Shown here piece after piece: positions 40,000 through 49,416 of a stretch of 64,000 nucleotides of DNA. The stretch's first letter is position 1, and every line of letters begins with the position of its first letter. Source of the DNA: Fimenecus sp045632525. Its GTDB lineage: Bacteria > Bacillota > Clostridia > Oscillospirales > Acutalibacteraceae. The stretch lies in the NCBI GenBank assembly GCA_045632525.1, contig JAZQWV010000004.1, positions 15,805-79,804 on the forward strand, written 5' to 3'. The notes beneath the pieces were generated by a model. That model ran no database searches. It was not told the DNA's origin and saw nothing but the letters and a program-made list of their open reading frames with translations. The position numbers and the translations under genes were made by a program.

Positions 40000-41493
40000 A
40001 TGTTTTATACAAGTACAAGAGATAAGTCGGTTAAGGTAACTGCTGCCGAAGCAATTGCTAAAGGTATTTCATCAGAAGGTGGGCTTTTTGTTCCAACTGA
40101 AATTCCACAGATTTCTCTTAAATTTATTGAAAAACTCGTGCCAATGAGTTACATTGAAAGAGCAAAAGAAATTTTGAGACTCTATCTCACAGATTTTACA
40201 GAAGACGAACTTTCAATGTGTGTTGAAGGTGCATACAAAGCTGGTAAATTCAGCTCAGAAAAGGTTGCGCCTTTATATAAGTTAAGTGATACAGCAAATG
40301 TATTAGAACTTTGGAGAGGACCAACTTGCGCATTTAAAGATATGGCTCTTCAACTTCTTCCATATCTTCTTACAGTTTCTGCTGGTAAGACAGTTAAAGA
40401 TACTGAAATCGTTATTCTTGTTGCTACATCAGGCGATACAGGTAAGGCTGCTCTTGAAGGATTTGCAGATGTTCCTAATACAAAGATTCTTGTTTTCTAT
40501 CCTGTTGATGGTGTTAGCCCAATGCAAAAGCTTCAGATGACAACACAAGAAGGCAATAATGTGAGTGTTTGTGCTATTGAAGGTAACTTTGACGATGCAC
40601 AGTCAGGTGTTAAAAAGATTTTCACAGACAAGGATATTGAAAAGAAATTCAAGGAAAATGGTCTTGCATTCTCATCAGCTAACTCAATCAACTGGGGTCG
40701 TCTTGTGCCACAGATTGTTTATTATGTATCTGCATATTGCGATATGCTCGAAAACGGTGAACTTAAAAATGGTGAAGCAATGAATGTTGTTGTACCAACA
40801 GGAAACTTTGGCAATATTCTTGCAGCATATTATGCAAAAGAAATGGGTGTACCTGTAAAAACACTTATTTGTGCTTCAAATGCTAATAATGTTCTTACTG
40901 ATTTCTTAACAAGCGGCACTTATGATAAAAACAGAGATTTCTATTGCACAACATCACCATCAATGGATATTCTTATTTCAAGTAACCTTGAAAGACTTTT
41001 ATTCCATCTCTGCGGTGAAAATGATATTCAGGTAGCAGAATGGATGGCAGCACTTAATAATGGTGGTAAATATACAGTTTCTGCAGAAGTTGCAGAAAAA
41101 GTAAAATCATTGTTTGCTGCTGGATGCTGTGATGACGCAGAAACAAAAGCAACAATTGGCAAGGTGTTTGATGATAAAGACTATCTTTGTGACACACATA
41201 CAGCAGTTGCTGTTAAGGTTTATGAAGATTATGTAGCAAAAACAGGTGATAAAACACCAACAGTTATCGCATCAACAGCAAATCCATATAAATTCTCTGC
41301 TAGCGTTCTTTCAGCAATTACTGATGAAATTAAAGCAGATAATGAATTTGATATGGTTGACGAATTGTTCCAGAAATCAAACGAACCAGTTCCACAACAG
41401 CTTGCGACTCTTAAAGGCAAAACACCAAGATTTACTGGTGTTGCAAAGAAAGAGGATATGAAACAAGTTGTGTTTGATATGTTGGGCATATAA
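40000..41493 (+). CDS. thrC: Threonine synthase
   Basis: 497 residues, the long form. This PLP enzyme converts O-phosphohomoserine to threonine. The PLP lysine is in TCAFKDMALQ near residue 112, the phosphate-binding loop is VATSGDTGKAALEGF, and VVPTGNFGN lies in the middle. AAGGA precedes the ATG. It is monocistronic with its own promoter and a hairpin terminator. Confidence 0.96.
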   Translation: MFYTSTRDKSVKVTAAEAIAKGISSEGGLFVPTEIPQISLKFIEKLVPMSYIERAKEILRLYLTDFTEDELSMCVEGAYKAGKFSSEKVAPLYKLSDTANVLELWRGPTCAFKDMALQLLPYLLTVSAGKTVKDTEIVILVATSGDTGKAALEGFADVPNTKILVFYPVDGVSPMQKLQMTTQEGNNVSVCAIEGNFDDAQSGVKKIFTDKDIEKKFKENGLAFSSANSINWGRLVPQIVYYVSAYCDMLENGELKNGEAMNVVVPTGNFGNILAAYYAKEMGVPVKTLICASNANNVLTDFLTSGTYDKNRDFYCTTSPSMDILISSNLERLLFHLCGENDIQVAEWMAALNNGGKYTVSAEVAEKVKSLFAAGCCDDAETKATIGKVFDDKDYLCDTHTAVAVKVYEDYVAKTGDKTPTVIASTANPYKFSASVLSAITDEIKADNEFDMVDELFQKSNEPVPQQLATLKGKTPRFTGVAKKEDMKQVVFDMLGI

Positions 41494-41506
41494 CACAATA
41501 ATAACT

Positions 41507-41543
41507 AATGCGGAAGCTGTTTTGCTTAGAAGCTTCCGCATTT
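41507..41543. terminator. Bidirectional terminator between thrC and the DUF1540 gene
   Basis: AATGCGGAAGCT (41507-41518) pairs with AGCTTCCGCATT (41531-41542) over 12 bases. Short T tracts flank it on both strands. Confidence 0.75.
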
Positions 41544-41552
41544 GAATTTGAA

Positions 41553-41717
41553 TTATTCTACATCTCTTGTGTTAAGTTTGAAAGTTGCACATCTTGTGTC
41601 GTCACAAGAACAAGCACTGTGTGTACCTACTTTAATACCGTCTGCAGTGCAATTCATGTGTCCGTCATTAAAAATGCAATGACAAGCATCGCAAGTAATG
41701 TTTCTATTCTTATCCAT
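41553..41717 (-). CDS. DUF1540 family cysteine-rich miniprotein
   Basis: 54 residues on the minus strand, with AAAGGAGG nine bases before the ATG. It has seven cysteines in a DUF1540-like pattern: CDACHCIFND, CTADGIKV, then CSCDDTRCATF. Such proteins probably bind metal, and are common in sporulating Clostridia and Bacilli; their role is unknown. Confidence 0.85.
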   Translation of the reverse strand: MDKNRNITCDACHCIFNDGHMNCTADGIKVGTHSACSCDDTRCATFKLNTRDVE

Positions 41718-41785
41718 TTTGTTAGCCTCCTTTCAATTTTATTTTTTGAAAGAAATTTATAATTATTCACAGGAGAAATTACCTT

Positions 41786-42478
41786 ATGTCAGTTTTTGTA
41801 ATCGGTGATACGCATCTCTCTTTTTCAACAGATAAACCGATGAATATTTTTAAAGGGTGGGATGATTACGAATTCCGCCTTGAAAAAAATTGGCAAAAAT
41901 TGGTTGATAAGGATGATACTGTTATAATAGCAGGGGATATTTCTTGGGGAATGAGCCTTGAAGAAAGTGAAAAAGATTTTGAGTTTTTACACAACTTAAA
42001 TGGAAAAAAAATCGTTTTAAAAGGTAATCACGATTATTGGTGGAATACCGCAACAAAAATGAATAAATTTCTTGCTGAAAAAGGTTTTAATTCTTTAAAA
42101 TTTTTGCATAATAATGCATTCAAAGTTGATGACATTGCAATCGCAGGTAGTCGCGGTTGGTTCTTTGATGCAGAAAGTGAAAACATAGATAAAGTTTTAG
42201 CTCGTGAATGTGAGAGAATTCAACGTTCAATTGATATGGCAAAAGATTTGGGTGGGGAGACTGTAGTTTTCCTTCATTATCCACCAGTTTCAATGTATAA
42301 AGATTGTGACCCGATAGTTGAAGTGCTTGTGCGAAATGATATAAAACGTTGCTATTATGGGCATCTTCACGGCGGGGCAATAAAGGGCGCACTTAATGGT
42401 GAAAAATATGGAATAGATTTTAAACTTGTTTCGGCAGATTATCTTGAATTTTGCCCTTTACACATTAAATCCAAGTAA
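41786..42478 (+). CDS. Calcineurin-like metallophosphoesterase
   Basis: 230 residues. The two-metal phosphoesterase motifs are in order: GDTHLSF, GDISWGM, GNHDYWW, FLHYPP and GHLHGG. It is cytoplasmic and its substrate is unknown; related small Firmicutes proteins act on nucleotides or phosphodiesters. AGGAG lies ahead of the ATG. It is a single gene between the DUF1540 gene and tig. Confidence 0.9.
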   Translation: MSVFVIGDTHLSFSTDKPMNIFKGWDDYEFRLEKNWQKLVDKDDTVIIAGDISWGMSLEESEKDFEFLHNLNGKKIVLKGNHDYWWNTATKMNKFLAEKGFNSLKFLHNNAFKVDDIAIAGSRGWFFDAESENIDKVLARECERIQRSIDMAKDLGGETVVFLHYPPVSMYKDCDPIVEVLVRNDIKRCYYGHLHGGAIKGALNGEKYGIDFKLVSADYLEFCPLHIKSK

Positions 42479-42536
42479 TTTATCAAAAAAACACTATTAT
42501 TTTTGTTAAAATATCAAGAAAAACTTATGGAAAATA

Positions 42537-42565
42537 TTGTATTTAACATTTTTCTGTGTTATAAT
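42537..42565 (+). promoter_or_regulatory. SigA-type promoter of tig
   Basis: TTGTAT (42537-42542), a 17-base spacer and TATAAT (42560-42565), 55 bases before tig. No CIRCE or CtsR-type operator was seen around it. Confidence 0.7.
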
Positions 42566-42620
42566 ATATTGAATTTTTCAGTAAAAATCTTAAAACAATG
42601 ATATTCGGGAGGAATATTAA

Positions 42621-44039
42621 ATGTTAAAAACATCAAACAAAGTAGAAACAAATGTTTATGAGCTTGAAATTGCTATCAGTGGCGAAGCTTTTGAAGCTGC
42701 TATTCAGAAGGCATATTTAAAGCAGAGAAAGAACATTGCAATCAATGGTTTTAGAAAGGGCAAAGCTCCAAGAGCATTCATCGAAAGAGTTTATGGTGAA
42801 GGCGTTTTCTATGAAGATGCACTTGAAATTCTTTATCCAGATGCAGTTGCAGAAGCAATTAAAGAAGCAGACCTCGATGTAATTGATACTCCATTTGACC
42901 TTGATGTGCCAGAAATTGGTAAAGATGGTGTAACTCTTAAGTTAAAAGTTACAGTTAAACCAGAAGTTAAACTCGGCAAATATAAGGGCGTTAAAGCAAC
43001 AAAGCCTGCTGTTAAGGTTGCTGCTGATGAAGTTAAAGCAGAACTCGCTAAAATGCAAGAACAGAACTCAAGAATGGTTTCTGTTGATAACAGAGCAGTT
43101 AAGAAAAACGATACAGCAGTTATCGACTTCGAAGGTTTCGTTGACGGTGTTGCATTTGATGGCGGCAAAGCAGAAATGTATGAACTTGTAATTGGTAGCG
43201 GTTCATTTATTCCAGGTTTTGAAGACCAGATTATCGGTCACAAGATTGGCGAAGAATTTGACGTTAATGTTACATTCCCAGCAGAATATCAAGAAAACCT
43301 TGCATCAAAAGATGCTGTGTTCAAAATTAAACTTCACGAAATCAAAGTTAAAGAACTTCCTGCTCTTGATGATGAGTTCGTTAAAGATGTTAGCGAATTC
43401 GATACACTTGATGAACTTAAGAAGAGCATTAAAAAGCAACTTGAAGATGCAAAGAAAGCTGAAGCAGATAACAAAGTTACAGCTGACATTCTTGAAACAG
43501 TTGCAAATGGCATTAAAGCAGAAATTCCTGCTTGCATGATTGAAAAAGCAATTGACGATGTTGTAAATGATTTTGCATACAGACTTCAGATGCAGGGTCT
43601 TGACCTTGACACATACCTTATGTACACAGGTATGGAAAAAGACAAGTTCAGAGAAGGTTATAAAGAAAACGCAGAAGCTCAGGTTAAACTTCAACTTGCT
43701 CTTGAAGAAATCGTTAAGGCTGAAAAGATTGAAGCTAGTGATGATGATATTGCTGCTGAATATGACAGACTTGCAAAGATGTATAATATGGATGTTGACG
43801 CAGTTAAGAAAGCAATTTCTGCTGATGCACTCAAAGATGACATCACATCAAGAAAAGCAGTTGACTTTGTAAAAGAAAACGCAGTAATTACTGAAGAAAA
43901 AGCAGCAGCTAAGAAGACTGCAGAAAAGAAAGAAACTGCTGAAAAGAAACCAGCTGCAAAAAAAGAAACAGCAAAAAAAGATACTGCTAAAAAGCCAGCA
44001 GCAAAAAAGACAACAAAAAAAGCAGCAGACGCTGAATAA
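42621..44039 (+). CDS. tig: Trigger factor with extended Lys/Ala-rich C-terminal tail
   Basis: 472 residues. The ribosome-binding N domain has the signature GFRKGKAPRAF near residue 45, the FKBP-type prolyl isomerase domain has DFEGFVDGVAFDGG and FIPGFEDQIIG (about 155-245), and the C-terminal arms follow. It folds nascent chains at the tunnel exit. The last 45 or so residues are an added tail of AEKK, AAKK and TAKK repeats, strongly basic and histone-H1-like, beyond the usual end of about 425-435. It leads the tig-clpP-clpX group. Confidence 0.95.
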   Translation: MLKTSNKVETNVYELEIAISGEAFEAAIQKAYLKQRKNIAINGFRKGKAPRAFIERVYGEGVFYEDALEILYPDAVAEAIKEADLDVIDTPFDLDVPEIGKDGVTLKLKVTVKPEVKLGKYKGVKATKPAVKVAADEVKAELAKMQEQNSRMVSVDNRAVKKNDTAVIDFEGFVDGVAFDGGKAEMYELVIGSGSFIPGFEDQIIGHKIGEEFDVNVTFPAEYQENLASKDAVFKIKLHEIKVKELPALDDEFVKDVSEFDTLDELKKSIKKQLEDAKKAEADNKVTADILETVANGIKAEIPACMIEKAIDDVVNDFAYRLQMQGLDLDTYLMYTGMEKDKFREGYKENAEAQVKLQLALEEIVKAEKIEASDDDIAAEYDRLAKMYNMDVDAVKKAISADALKDDITSRKAVDFVKENAVITEEKAAAKKTAEKKETAEKKPAAKKETAKKDTAKKPAAKKTTKKAADAE

Positions 44040-44065
44040 TTAAAAATATAAGTTTAAGTGTTGAA

Positions 44066-44097
44066 GAATTGTCCAATAATTAATAGGGCAATTCTTT
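44066..44097 (+). terminator. Hairpin between tig and clpP (weak or attenuating terminator)
   Basis: GAATTGTCC (44066-44074) pairs with GGGCAATTC (44086-44094) with one G-T pair, followed by TTTAA. The T run is short, so some read-through into clpP is likely. Confidence 0.5.
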
Positions 44098-44135
44098 AAT
44101 GCTTTTCATAAGTTTTAAACGGAGGTTATATTATT

Positions 44136-44717
44136 ATGGCACTTGTACCATACGTTGTTGAACAAACAAACAGGGGTGAAAGACAATACGATATTTTTTC
44201 AAGACTCTTAAATGACAGAATTATCGTTTTGTCAGATGAGGTTAATGATGCAACTGCATCTTTGGTCGTTGCTCAGTTACTTTATCTTGAGGGACAGGAT
44301 AGCGAAAAAGATATAAGCCTTTACATTAATAGTCCAGGCGGCTCAGTTTCAGCAGGGCTTGCAATTTACGACACAATGCAATACATTAAGTGTGATGTTT
44401 CAACTATTTGTATGGGTATGGCAGCAAGTATGGGCGCATTCTTGCTTTCATCTGGAGCAAAAGGTAAGAGATTTGCTCTTCCAAATAGTGAAATTATGAT
44501 TCATCAGCCTTTGGGTGGTGCACAAGGTCAGGCAAGCGATATTAAAATTGCTGCTGAACACATTCTCAGAACAAGAGAAAAACTCAACAAAATCCTTGCT
44601 GAAAATACAGGCAAACCAATTGAACAAATTGCTCTTGACACAGAACGCGACAATTGGCTTTCAGCTCAAGAAGCAATGGATTATGGCATTGTAGATAAGG
44701 TTTTCTATAAGAGATAA
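44136..44717 (+). CDS. clpP: ATP-dependent Clp protease proteolytic subunit
   Basis: 193 residues. The catalytic Ser is in GMAASMGAFLLSSG, the His in EIMIHQPLGG and the Asp in the C-terminal third. The N-terminus starts MALVPYVVEQTNRGER, as usual. It forms the tetradecameric protease chamber fed by ClpX, encoded 11 bases downstream. GGAGG lies upstream of the ATG. Confidence 0.97.
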   Translation: MALVPYVVEQTNRGERQYDIFSRLLNDRIIVLSDEVNDATASLVVAQLLYLEGQDSEKDISLYINSPGGSVSAGLAIYDTMQYIKCDVSTICMGMAASMGAFLLSSGAKGKRFALPNSEIMIHQPLGGAQGQASDIKIAAEHILRTREKLNKILAENTGKPIEQIALDTERDNWLSAQEAMDYGIVDKVFYKR

Positions 44718-44728
44718 GGAGCTAATTT

Positions 44729-46039
44729 ATGGCTAGAGAAAACGATAAAGAAAGAAATGTAAGATGTTCTTTCTGTGGTAAGACACAGGAACAAGTTGAA
44801 AAACTTATCGCTGGTCCGGGCGTTTATATCTGTGATGAATGTATCGAACTTTGTATGGGCATCATTGATGAAAACGCTGATAGAGGTTATAAACCATCAG
44901 GTAAAAAAGTGAAACTTGAAGAAAAAGTTTTACCAAAACCACAAGATATTAAGGCAAAACTTGACGAATATGTTGTTGGTCAGGATGAAGCTAAAAAAGC
45001 TTTGAGTGTTGCGGTTTATAATCATTACAAGAGAATATATCATGGTTGTGACACTGATGTAGAAATTCAAAAGAGCAATGTTGTGCTTTTGGGACCAACC
45101 GGTGTTGGTAAAACAGTCCTTGCACAGACTCTTGCAAAAATTATTGATGTGCCATTTGCAATTGCCGATGCTACAACACTTACAGAAGCTGGTTATGTTG
45201 GCGAAGATGTTGAAAACATTCTTTTAAGACTTATTCAAGCTGCTGATTTTGATGTTGAAAAAGCAGAGCGTGGAATTATTTATGTTGATGAAATCGATAA
45301 GATTGCAAGAAAGAGTGAAAATCCTTCAATTACTCGTGATGTGAGTGGTGAAGGTGTTCAGCAAGCACTCTTAAAAATTCTTGAAGGAACAATTTCAAAT
45401 GTTCCACCACAGGGTGGCAGAAAACATCCACAACAAGAATTTATTCAGATTGACACTTCAAATATTCTCTTTATTTGCGGTGGTGCTTTTGATGGAATTG
45501 AAAAAATCGTTGAAAAGCGTACAGGTAATTCTGCTCTTGGTTTTGGTGCAGAAATCAAGAATAAATCTGAACTCGAACTGGAAGATGTTTATTCAAAAGT
45601 AATCGCACAGGATTTGGTTAAATTTGGTCTTATTCCTGAACTTGTTGGTCGTGTTCCTGTAATCACAGCACTAAAACAACTCTCAAAAGAAGATTTAATC
45701 AGAATTCTTTCTGAACCTAAAAATGCACTGTTAAAACAATTTAAAGCATTATTCCAGATGGACGATGTTGAACTCGAATTTACCGATGATGCATTGGTTG
45801 CAATCGCCGAGAAAACACTTGAGAAGAAAACAGGTGCTCGTGGTCTTCGTGGCATAATGGAATCTGTTTTGATGCCAATTATGTATGAAACACCATCTGA
45901 ACACACTATTTCTAAAGTTATCATTACTCGTGATTGTGTTGAAAACGGTGCTGAACCGGAAATTCTTCGCGATGAAAACAGAAAACCCAATATTTTAACA
46001 TCAAAGAATATTGGTAAAACAAATAAAAAAGCAATATAA
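44729..46039 (+). CDS. clpX: ATP-dependent Clp protease ATPase ClpX
   Basis: 436 residues. The N-terminal zinc-binding domain has CSFCGKTQEQV and CDECIELC. The AAA+ core has Walker A GPTGVGKTVLA, a Walker B region with IIYVDEIDKI, the IGF-type pore region and the sensor region with GARGLR. It unfolds tagged proteins for ClpP. AAGGAG lies ahead of the ATG. A GC-rich hairpin 9 bases after the stop has no T run. Confidence 0.97.
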   Translation: MARENDKERNVRCSFCGKTQEQVEKLIAGPGVYICDECIELCMGIIDENADRGYKPSGKKVKLEEKVLPKPQDIKAKLDEYVVGQDEAKKALSVAVYNHYKRIYHGCDTDVEIQKSNVVLLGPTGVGKTVLAQTLAKIIDVPFAIADATTLTEAGYVGEDVENILLRLIQAADFDVEKAERGIIYVDEIDKIARKSENPSITRDVSGEGVQQALLKILEGTISNVPPQGGRKHPQQEFIQIDTSNILFICGGAFDGIEKIVEKRTGNSALGFGAEIKNKSELELEDVYSKVIAQDLVKFGLIPELVGRVPVITALKQLSKEDLIRILSEPKNALLKQFKALFQMDDVELEFTDDALVAIAEKTLEKKTGARGLRGIMESVLMPIMYETPSEHTISKVIITRDCVENGAEPEILRDENRKPNILTSKNIGKTNKKAI

Positions 46040-46086
46040 ATAATCAGGCCACGGGAAACCGTGGCTTGCATATTGTAGGTGTGAAA

Positions 46087-46998
46087 ATGAAAAATAAAAT
46101 TAAATCAACTGCATTACTGTTTTTAACAGCTATAATTTGGGGCTTTGCATTTGTAGCTCAGCGAGTTGGTGCTGATTATGTTGGCGCTTTTACTTTTAAT
46201 GGCGTACGTTTTATATTGGGTGCTTGTTCTTTAATACCCGTAATCCTTATCTTTGAAAAAGAAGAATTTAATAAGAAGAAATTTATAAAAACATTATGGA
46301 CTGGTATCCTTGCGGGTGTCATTCTTTTTATTGCATCATCTTTGCAACAATTTGGAATAGTTTTCACAGGCAGTGCGGGCAAGGCGGGTTTCCTAACAGG
46401 ACTTTACATAGTATTAGTGCCTCTTATTCGTTTTGTAATGGGTAAGAAAACAAGTGTACTTACATTTTTCGGTGCGATTTTTGCTGTTATAGGACTATTT
46501 TTCTTATGTATGACAGGTGATAAGATTACCTTTGGAATCGGTGATATAGTTCTCATAATTGGTGCATTTTTCTGGGCTAGCCATATTCTTGTCGTTGATA
46601 AGTTTGTAAATTCAATAAGTGCATTAAAATTCAGTATGATTCAATTTTATACTTGCGGCATTTTAAGTATGATTTTTGCAATTTTTACTGAAACTATTGA
46701 ATTTTCTGCTATAAAAGAAGCGGGTATTCCAATTCTCTATGGTGGTTTAATGTCTGTTGGTGTTGCATATACTTGTCAAATTTTAGGTCAAAAAAATGCA
46801 GACCCAACATTTGCATCAATTGTTTTTTCAACTGAATCAGTATTTAGTGCAATAGGTGGCGCTTTGATTTTACACGAAATGATGAGTAGCCGAGGCTATT
46901 TGGGGTGCGTTTTAATTTTTATTGGAATAATTCTTTCTCAAATAACTGTTAATGATATTAAAAAGTTAAAAAATAGAAGACTTAAAAATAACACATAA
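46087..46998 (+). CDS. EamA-family (DMT superfamily) transporter
   Basis: About 303 residues with ten predicted membrane helices, arranged as two five-helix EamA repeats. Motifs typical of the family are AIIWGFAFVAQRVGADY at the start and GVAYTCQILGQKNADPTFASI in the second repeat. The substrate (metabolite or amino acid efflux) cannot be inferred. ATG 46087 follows TAGGTG; a longer frame starting 46066 overlaps the clpX hairpin. Confidence 0.88.
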   Translation: MKNKIKSTALLFLTAIIWGFAFVAQRVGADYVGAFTFNGVRFILGACSLIPVILIFEKEEFNKKKFIKTLWTGILAGVILFIASSLQQFGIVFTGSAGKAGFLTGLYIVLVPLIRFVMGKKTSVLTFFGAIFAVIGLFFLCMTGDKITFGIGDIVLIIGAFFWASHILVVDKFVNSISALKFSMIQFYTCGILSMIFAIFTETIEFSAIKEAGIPILYGGLMSVGVAYTCQILGQKNADPTFASIVFSTESVFSAIGGALILHEMMSSRGYLGCVLIFIGIILSQITVNDIKKLKNRRLKNNT

Positions 46999-47047
46999 AT
47001 ATGGGAAAGATAAAAATGACACAATTATTACAGTATCTTGTAAAATA

Positions 47048-47076
47048 TTGACAAATGATGGTGTTTAAAGTACAAT
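47048..47076 (+). promoter_or_regulatory. SigA-type promoter of the sugar transferase
   Basis: TTGACA (47048-47053, exact), a 17-base spacer and TACAAT (47071-47076), 35 bases before the start. Confidence 0.8.
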
Positions 47077-47111
47077 GACCATAGTATATTGTAGTCCTTT
47101 TGGAGGCAAAT

Positions 47112-48485
47112 ATGGGTTTATTAAATAAATTTCAAAAAACTGTAGTATTTCTTTTGAAATCTACATTATATGTTTTATTAATTGGCACATTCTTTGTTGT
47201 GTTTGGAACTGAGTTTGAGTGGATTTTACATCCTTCAAGAACAACGGCTGTAACATTTGTTACATTCTGTGTACTTGAAGCTGCACTTATTGCCGTATAT
47301 GGTGGATATTTAATTGGTCGTCTTAAAAGTAGACCAATTGTAATGTCAATTTCCCTTGCAACACTCATAACTGATGTGGTTACTCATTTGCAACTTTGCA
47401 TTATGAATGTTAATGAAAATAATAATCCGCATTTTGTTTATGAAGCACCACATTTGCTCGCGCTTGTTATGGTAATTCAGGTTGCTTTGATTATTTTATT
47501 TGCATATTTTGGCAACTATGTTTATTTCACAATCAACTCACCTGAAAAATGTTGTGTTATTACAAGTTCCCTTGAATCATTGAATAACATTATGCCTAAA
47601 ATTGTGAAATATAAGAAGCAGTATAATGTTACTGAAATGGTTCACTATTCATCAAAAGATGTATTTGATATTATCAATGAACACGAAACAATTTTCCTTT
47701 ATGACATTCCTGCTAAAGAGAAAATTCTTTTGAATGAATATTGCTATGCAAAAAATAAGAATATTTATTATAACTTTGAAATGAACGATGTGGTTATGCT
47801 CGGTGCTAAACCTGCTGTTCTTGACGATAAACCTCTTGTTTCGGCAGTTGTGCGTGATTTAACATTGGAACAAAAAGTTGTAAAACGAGCAATGGATATT
47901 GTTATTTCTGGTCTTGGATTGCTTGTTTTGAGCCCTGTTATGCTTGCTTGTGCAGCTCTTATCAAACTTGAAGATGGTGGACATGTTTTCTTCCGTCAGA
48001 CAAGAGCAACAAAAGGTGGCAAACTCTTTAAAGTCTATAAATTCCGCACAATGAAAGAAGCAGGTAGCATCAATAAATCTGTAACATCTGATGACGACAG
48101 AATTACAAAGGTTGGTAAATATCTTCGTAAGTTCAGAATTGATGAATTACCACAGCTTATCAATATCATTAAAGGTGAAATGAGTGTTGTTGGTCCTCGT
48201 CCTGAAATGATTGAAAATGTTGATAAATATACAGAAGACCTTCCAGAATTTGCATACAGACTCAGAGTAAAAGGCGGTCTTACGGGCTATGCACAGATTG
48301 CTGGTAAGTATAACACATCACCAAAGGATAAACTTGTTCTTGATTTGATGTATATTGAAAAATATAGTTTGTGGCTTGATTTTAAACTTATTCTTCAAAC
48401 TGTTACAGTTTTGTTAAAAGCATCAGATAGCACAGAAGCGTTTGGTGAAGGTGAGTTTAAATATCGTTTCACAAGAGAAGATTAA
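47112..48485 (+). CDS. Polyprenyl-phosphate sugar-1-phosphate transferase (WbaP/PssY-type)
   Basis: About 457 residues. Several N-terminal membrane helices and a nucleotide-binding-like middle domain lead to the catalytic phosphoglycosyltransferase domain: KRAMDIVISGLGLLVLSP, the reentrant helix, GHVFFRQTRATKGGKLF, KVYKFRTM, and GPRPEM near the end. It starts exopolysaccharide or glycan assembly on the lipid carrier. No further glycan cluster follows, so it may act alone or with distant genes. GGAGG precedes the ATG at 47112. Confidence 0.93.
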   Translation: MGLLNKFQKTVVFLLKSTLYVLLIGTFFVVFGTEFEWILHPSRTTAVTFVTFCVLEAALIAVYGGYLIGRLKSRPIVMSISLATLITDVVTHLQLCIMNVNENNNPHFVYEAPHLLALVMVIQVALIILFAYFGNYVYFTINSPEKCCVITSSLESLNNIMPKIVKYKKQYNVTEMVHYSSKDVFDIINEHETIFLYDIPAKEKILLNEYCYAKNKNIYYNFEMNDVVMLGAKPAVLDDKPLVSAVVRDLTLEQKVVKRAMDIVISGLGLLVLSPVMLACAALIKLEDGGHVFFRQTRATKGGKLFKVYKFRTMKEAGSINKSVTSDDDRITKVGKYLRKFRIDELPQLINIIKGEMSVVGPRPEMIENVDKYTEDLPEFAYRLRVKGGLTGYAQIAGKYNTSPKDKLVLDLMYIEKYSLWLDFKLILQTVTVLLKASDSTEAFGEGEFKYRFTRED

Positions 48486-48489
48486 CTTA

Positions 48490-48518
48490 AAAAGAGCTTC
48501 ATTGAAGCTCTTTTTTTA
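48490..48518 (+). terminator. Intrinsic terminator of the sugar transferase
   Basis: AAAAGAGCTTC and GAAGCTCTTTT pair around ATT, running into a seven-T tract. Confidence 0.9.
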
Positions 48519-48529
48519 TTTCAAAAATA

Positions 48530-48558
48530 TTGTTTATAATATGATTATGTGATATACT
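48530..48558 (+). promoter_or_regulatory. SigA-type promoter of the LCP-like gene
   Basis: TTGTTT (48530-48535), a 17-base spacer and TATACT (48553-48558), 27 bases before the start. Confidence 0.6.
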
Positions 48559-48585
48559 AAACAAAACGAATTTATTGGAGTTAAA

Positions 48586-49407
48586 ATGTTTAAGAATAAT
48601 AATACTTTTGATAAGAAACCATCTTCTAAATCAATAAAATATTTCATAATTGCTTTTTCTTTATTTATTCTCATATTGTCCGTTGTTTCTGTTGTTATGT
48701 TTATGCGTTCAATTGATTTTGATATTAATAACCTTACAGGTAAAACAACGACAGAAGCAGTTGAAAATGAAGAAAGTACATTGCAAAATAATACATCACT
48801 ATCCCAGTTAACTGCAAAATCAAAAATTCTTTTAATATGTGAAAAAGATAGTAATCTCGATTTCGTTTGTTTGATTGATGTGGATTTTGCAGAATTATAT
48901 ATGAATGTTTCATGTTATGATGATAGTGATTTGGTGGACAAAGACAAAACTTTTGAAGAAATTTATAGTGAAAAATCAGTTGAGGGTATAACTGATGTCT
49001 TAAATGCCCATTTTAACACTCAAATTGAAAAATATGTTGTATGTAACAGAACTCAGTTGAGTGATATTCTCTCGCTATTTGATGATATTTCTATAAATGT
49101 TTCAAGACCTGTTGATTATCATTCTTTTGACTTCAACCTTGAGCTTAAAGAGGGAAAACAGGTTTTATCTGACGATTATATTATGAAATATCTTGTAATC
49201 AGCGATAATAATACACGTTCAAAGATAATTTGTGATATATTGAATTCAATTCTTGTTCCTCAATACACTGAAGACTCACAAAAATTGTTTACAAGTTTTG
49301 TTAACAATTGCAAAACCAATATTTCTGTTATTGATTATTCAGAAAAGATTGACGATTTGATTGTCTATTCAAAAGCGGAAGATAAGTTTTTGCCAACAGT
49401 AAAATAA
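48586..49407 (+). CDS. LytR-CpsA-Psr-like membrane protein, divergent
   Basis: 273 residues. One membrane helix (about 20-40) and a Thr/Glu-rich linker precede an extracellular domain. The pattern (VCLIDVDFAELYM, VLNAHFNTQIEKYVVCNR, then LKEGKQVLSDDYIMKYL and NNTRSKIICDIL) follows the order of LCP-family blocks, in which a polyprenyl-linked glycan is moved to peptidoglycan. Several family catalytic arginines and aspartates are not obvious, so this may be a degenerate or specialised member. It follows the sugar transferase, which makes polyprenyl-linked sugar; the link is tentative. Confidence 0.55.
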   Translation: MFKNNNTFDKKPSSKSIKYFIIAFSLFILILSVVSVVMFMRSIDFDINNLTGKTTTEAVENEESTLQNNTSLSQLTAKSKILLICEKDSNLDFVCLIDVDFAELYMNVSCYDDSDLVDKDKTFEEIYSEKSVEGITDVLNAHFNTQIEKYVVCNRTQLSDILSLFDDISINVSRPVDYHSFDFNLELKEGKQVLSDDYIMKYLVISDNNTRSKIICDILNSILVPQYTEDSQKLFTSFVNNCKTNISVIDYSEKIDDLIVYSKAEDKFLPTVK

Positions 49408-49416
49408 GGTGATAAA

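Noticed and set aside
42479..44140. CIRCE or CtsR operators before tig, clpP or lon
   Set aside because: No TTAGCACTC-type inverted repeat and no GGTCAAA direct repeat were found by eye.
46048..46066. GC-rich hairpin GCCACGG/CCGTGGC after clpX as a terminator
   Set aside because: No T run follows on either strand, so intrinsic termination is not supported.
45589..46071. 160-codon antisense frame under clpX
   Set aside because: It lies wholly against conserved clpX codons, has no ribosome site and gives no recognisable protein.
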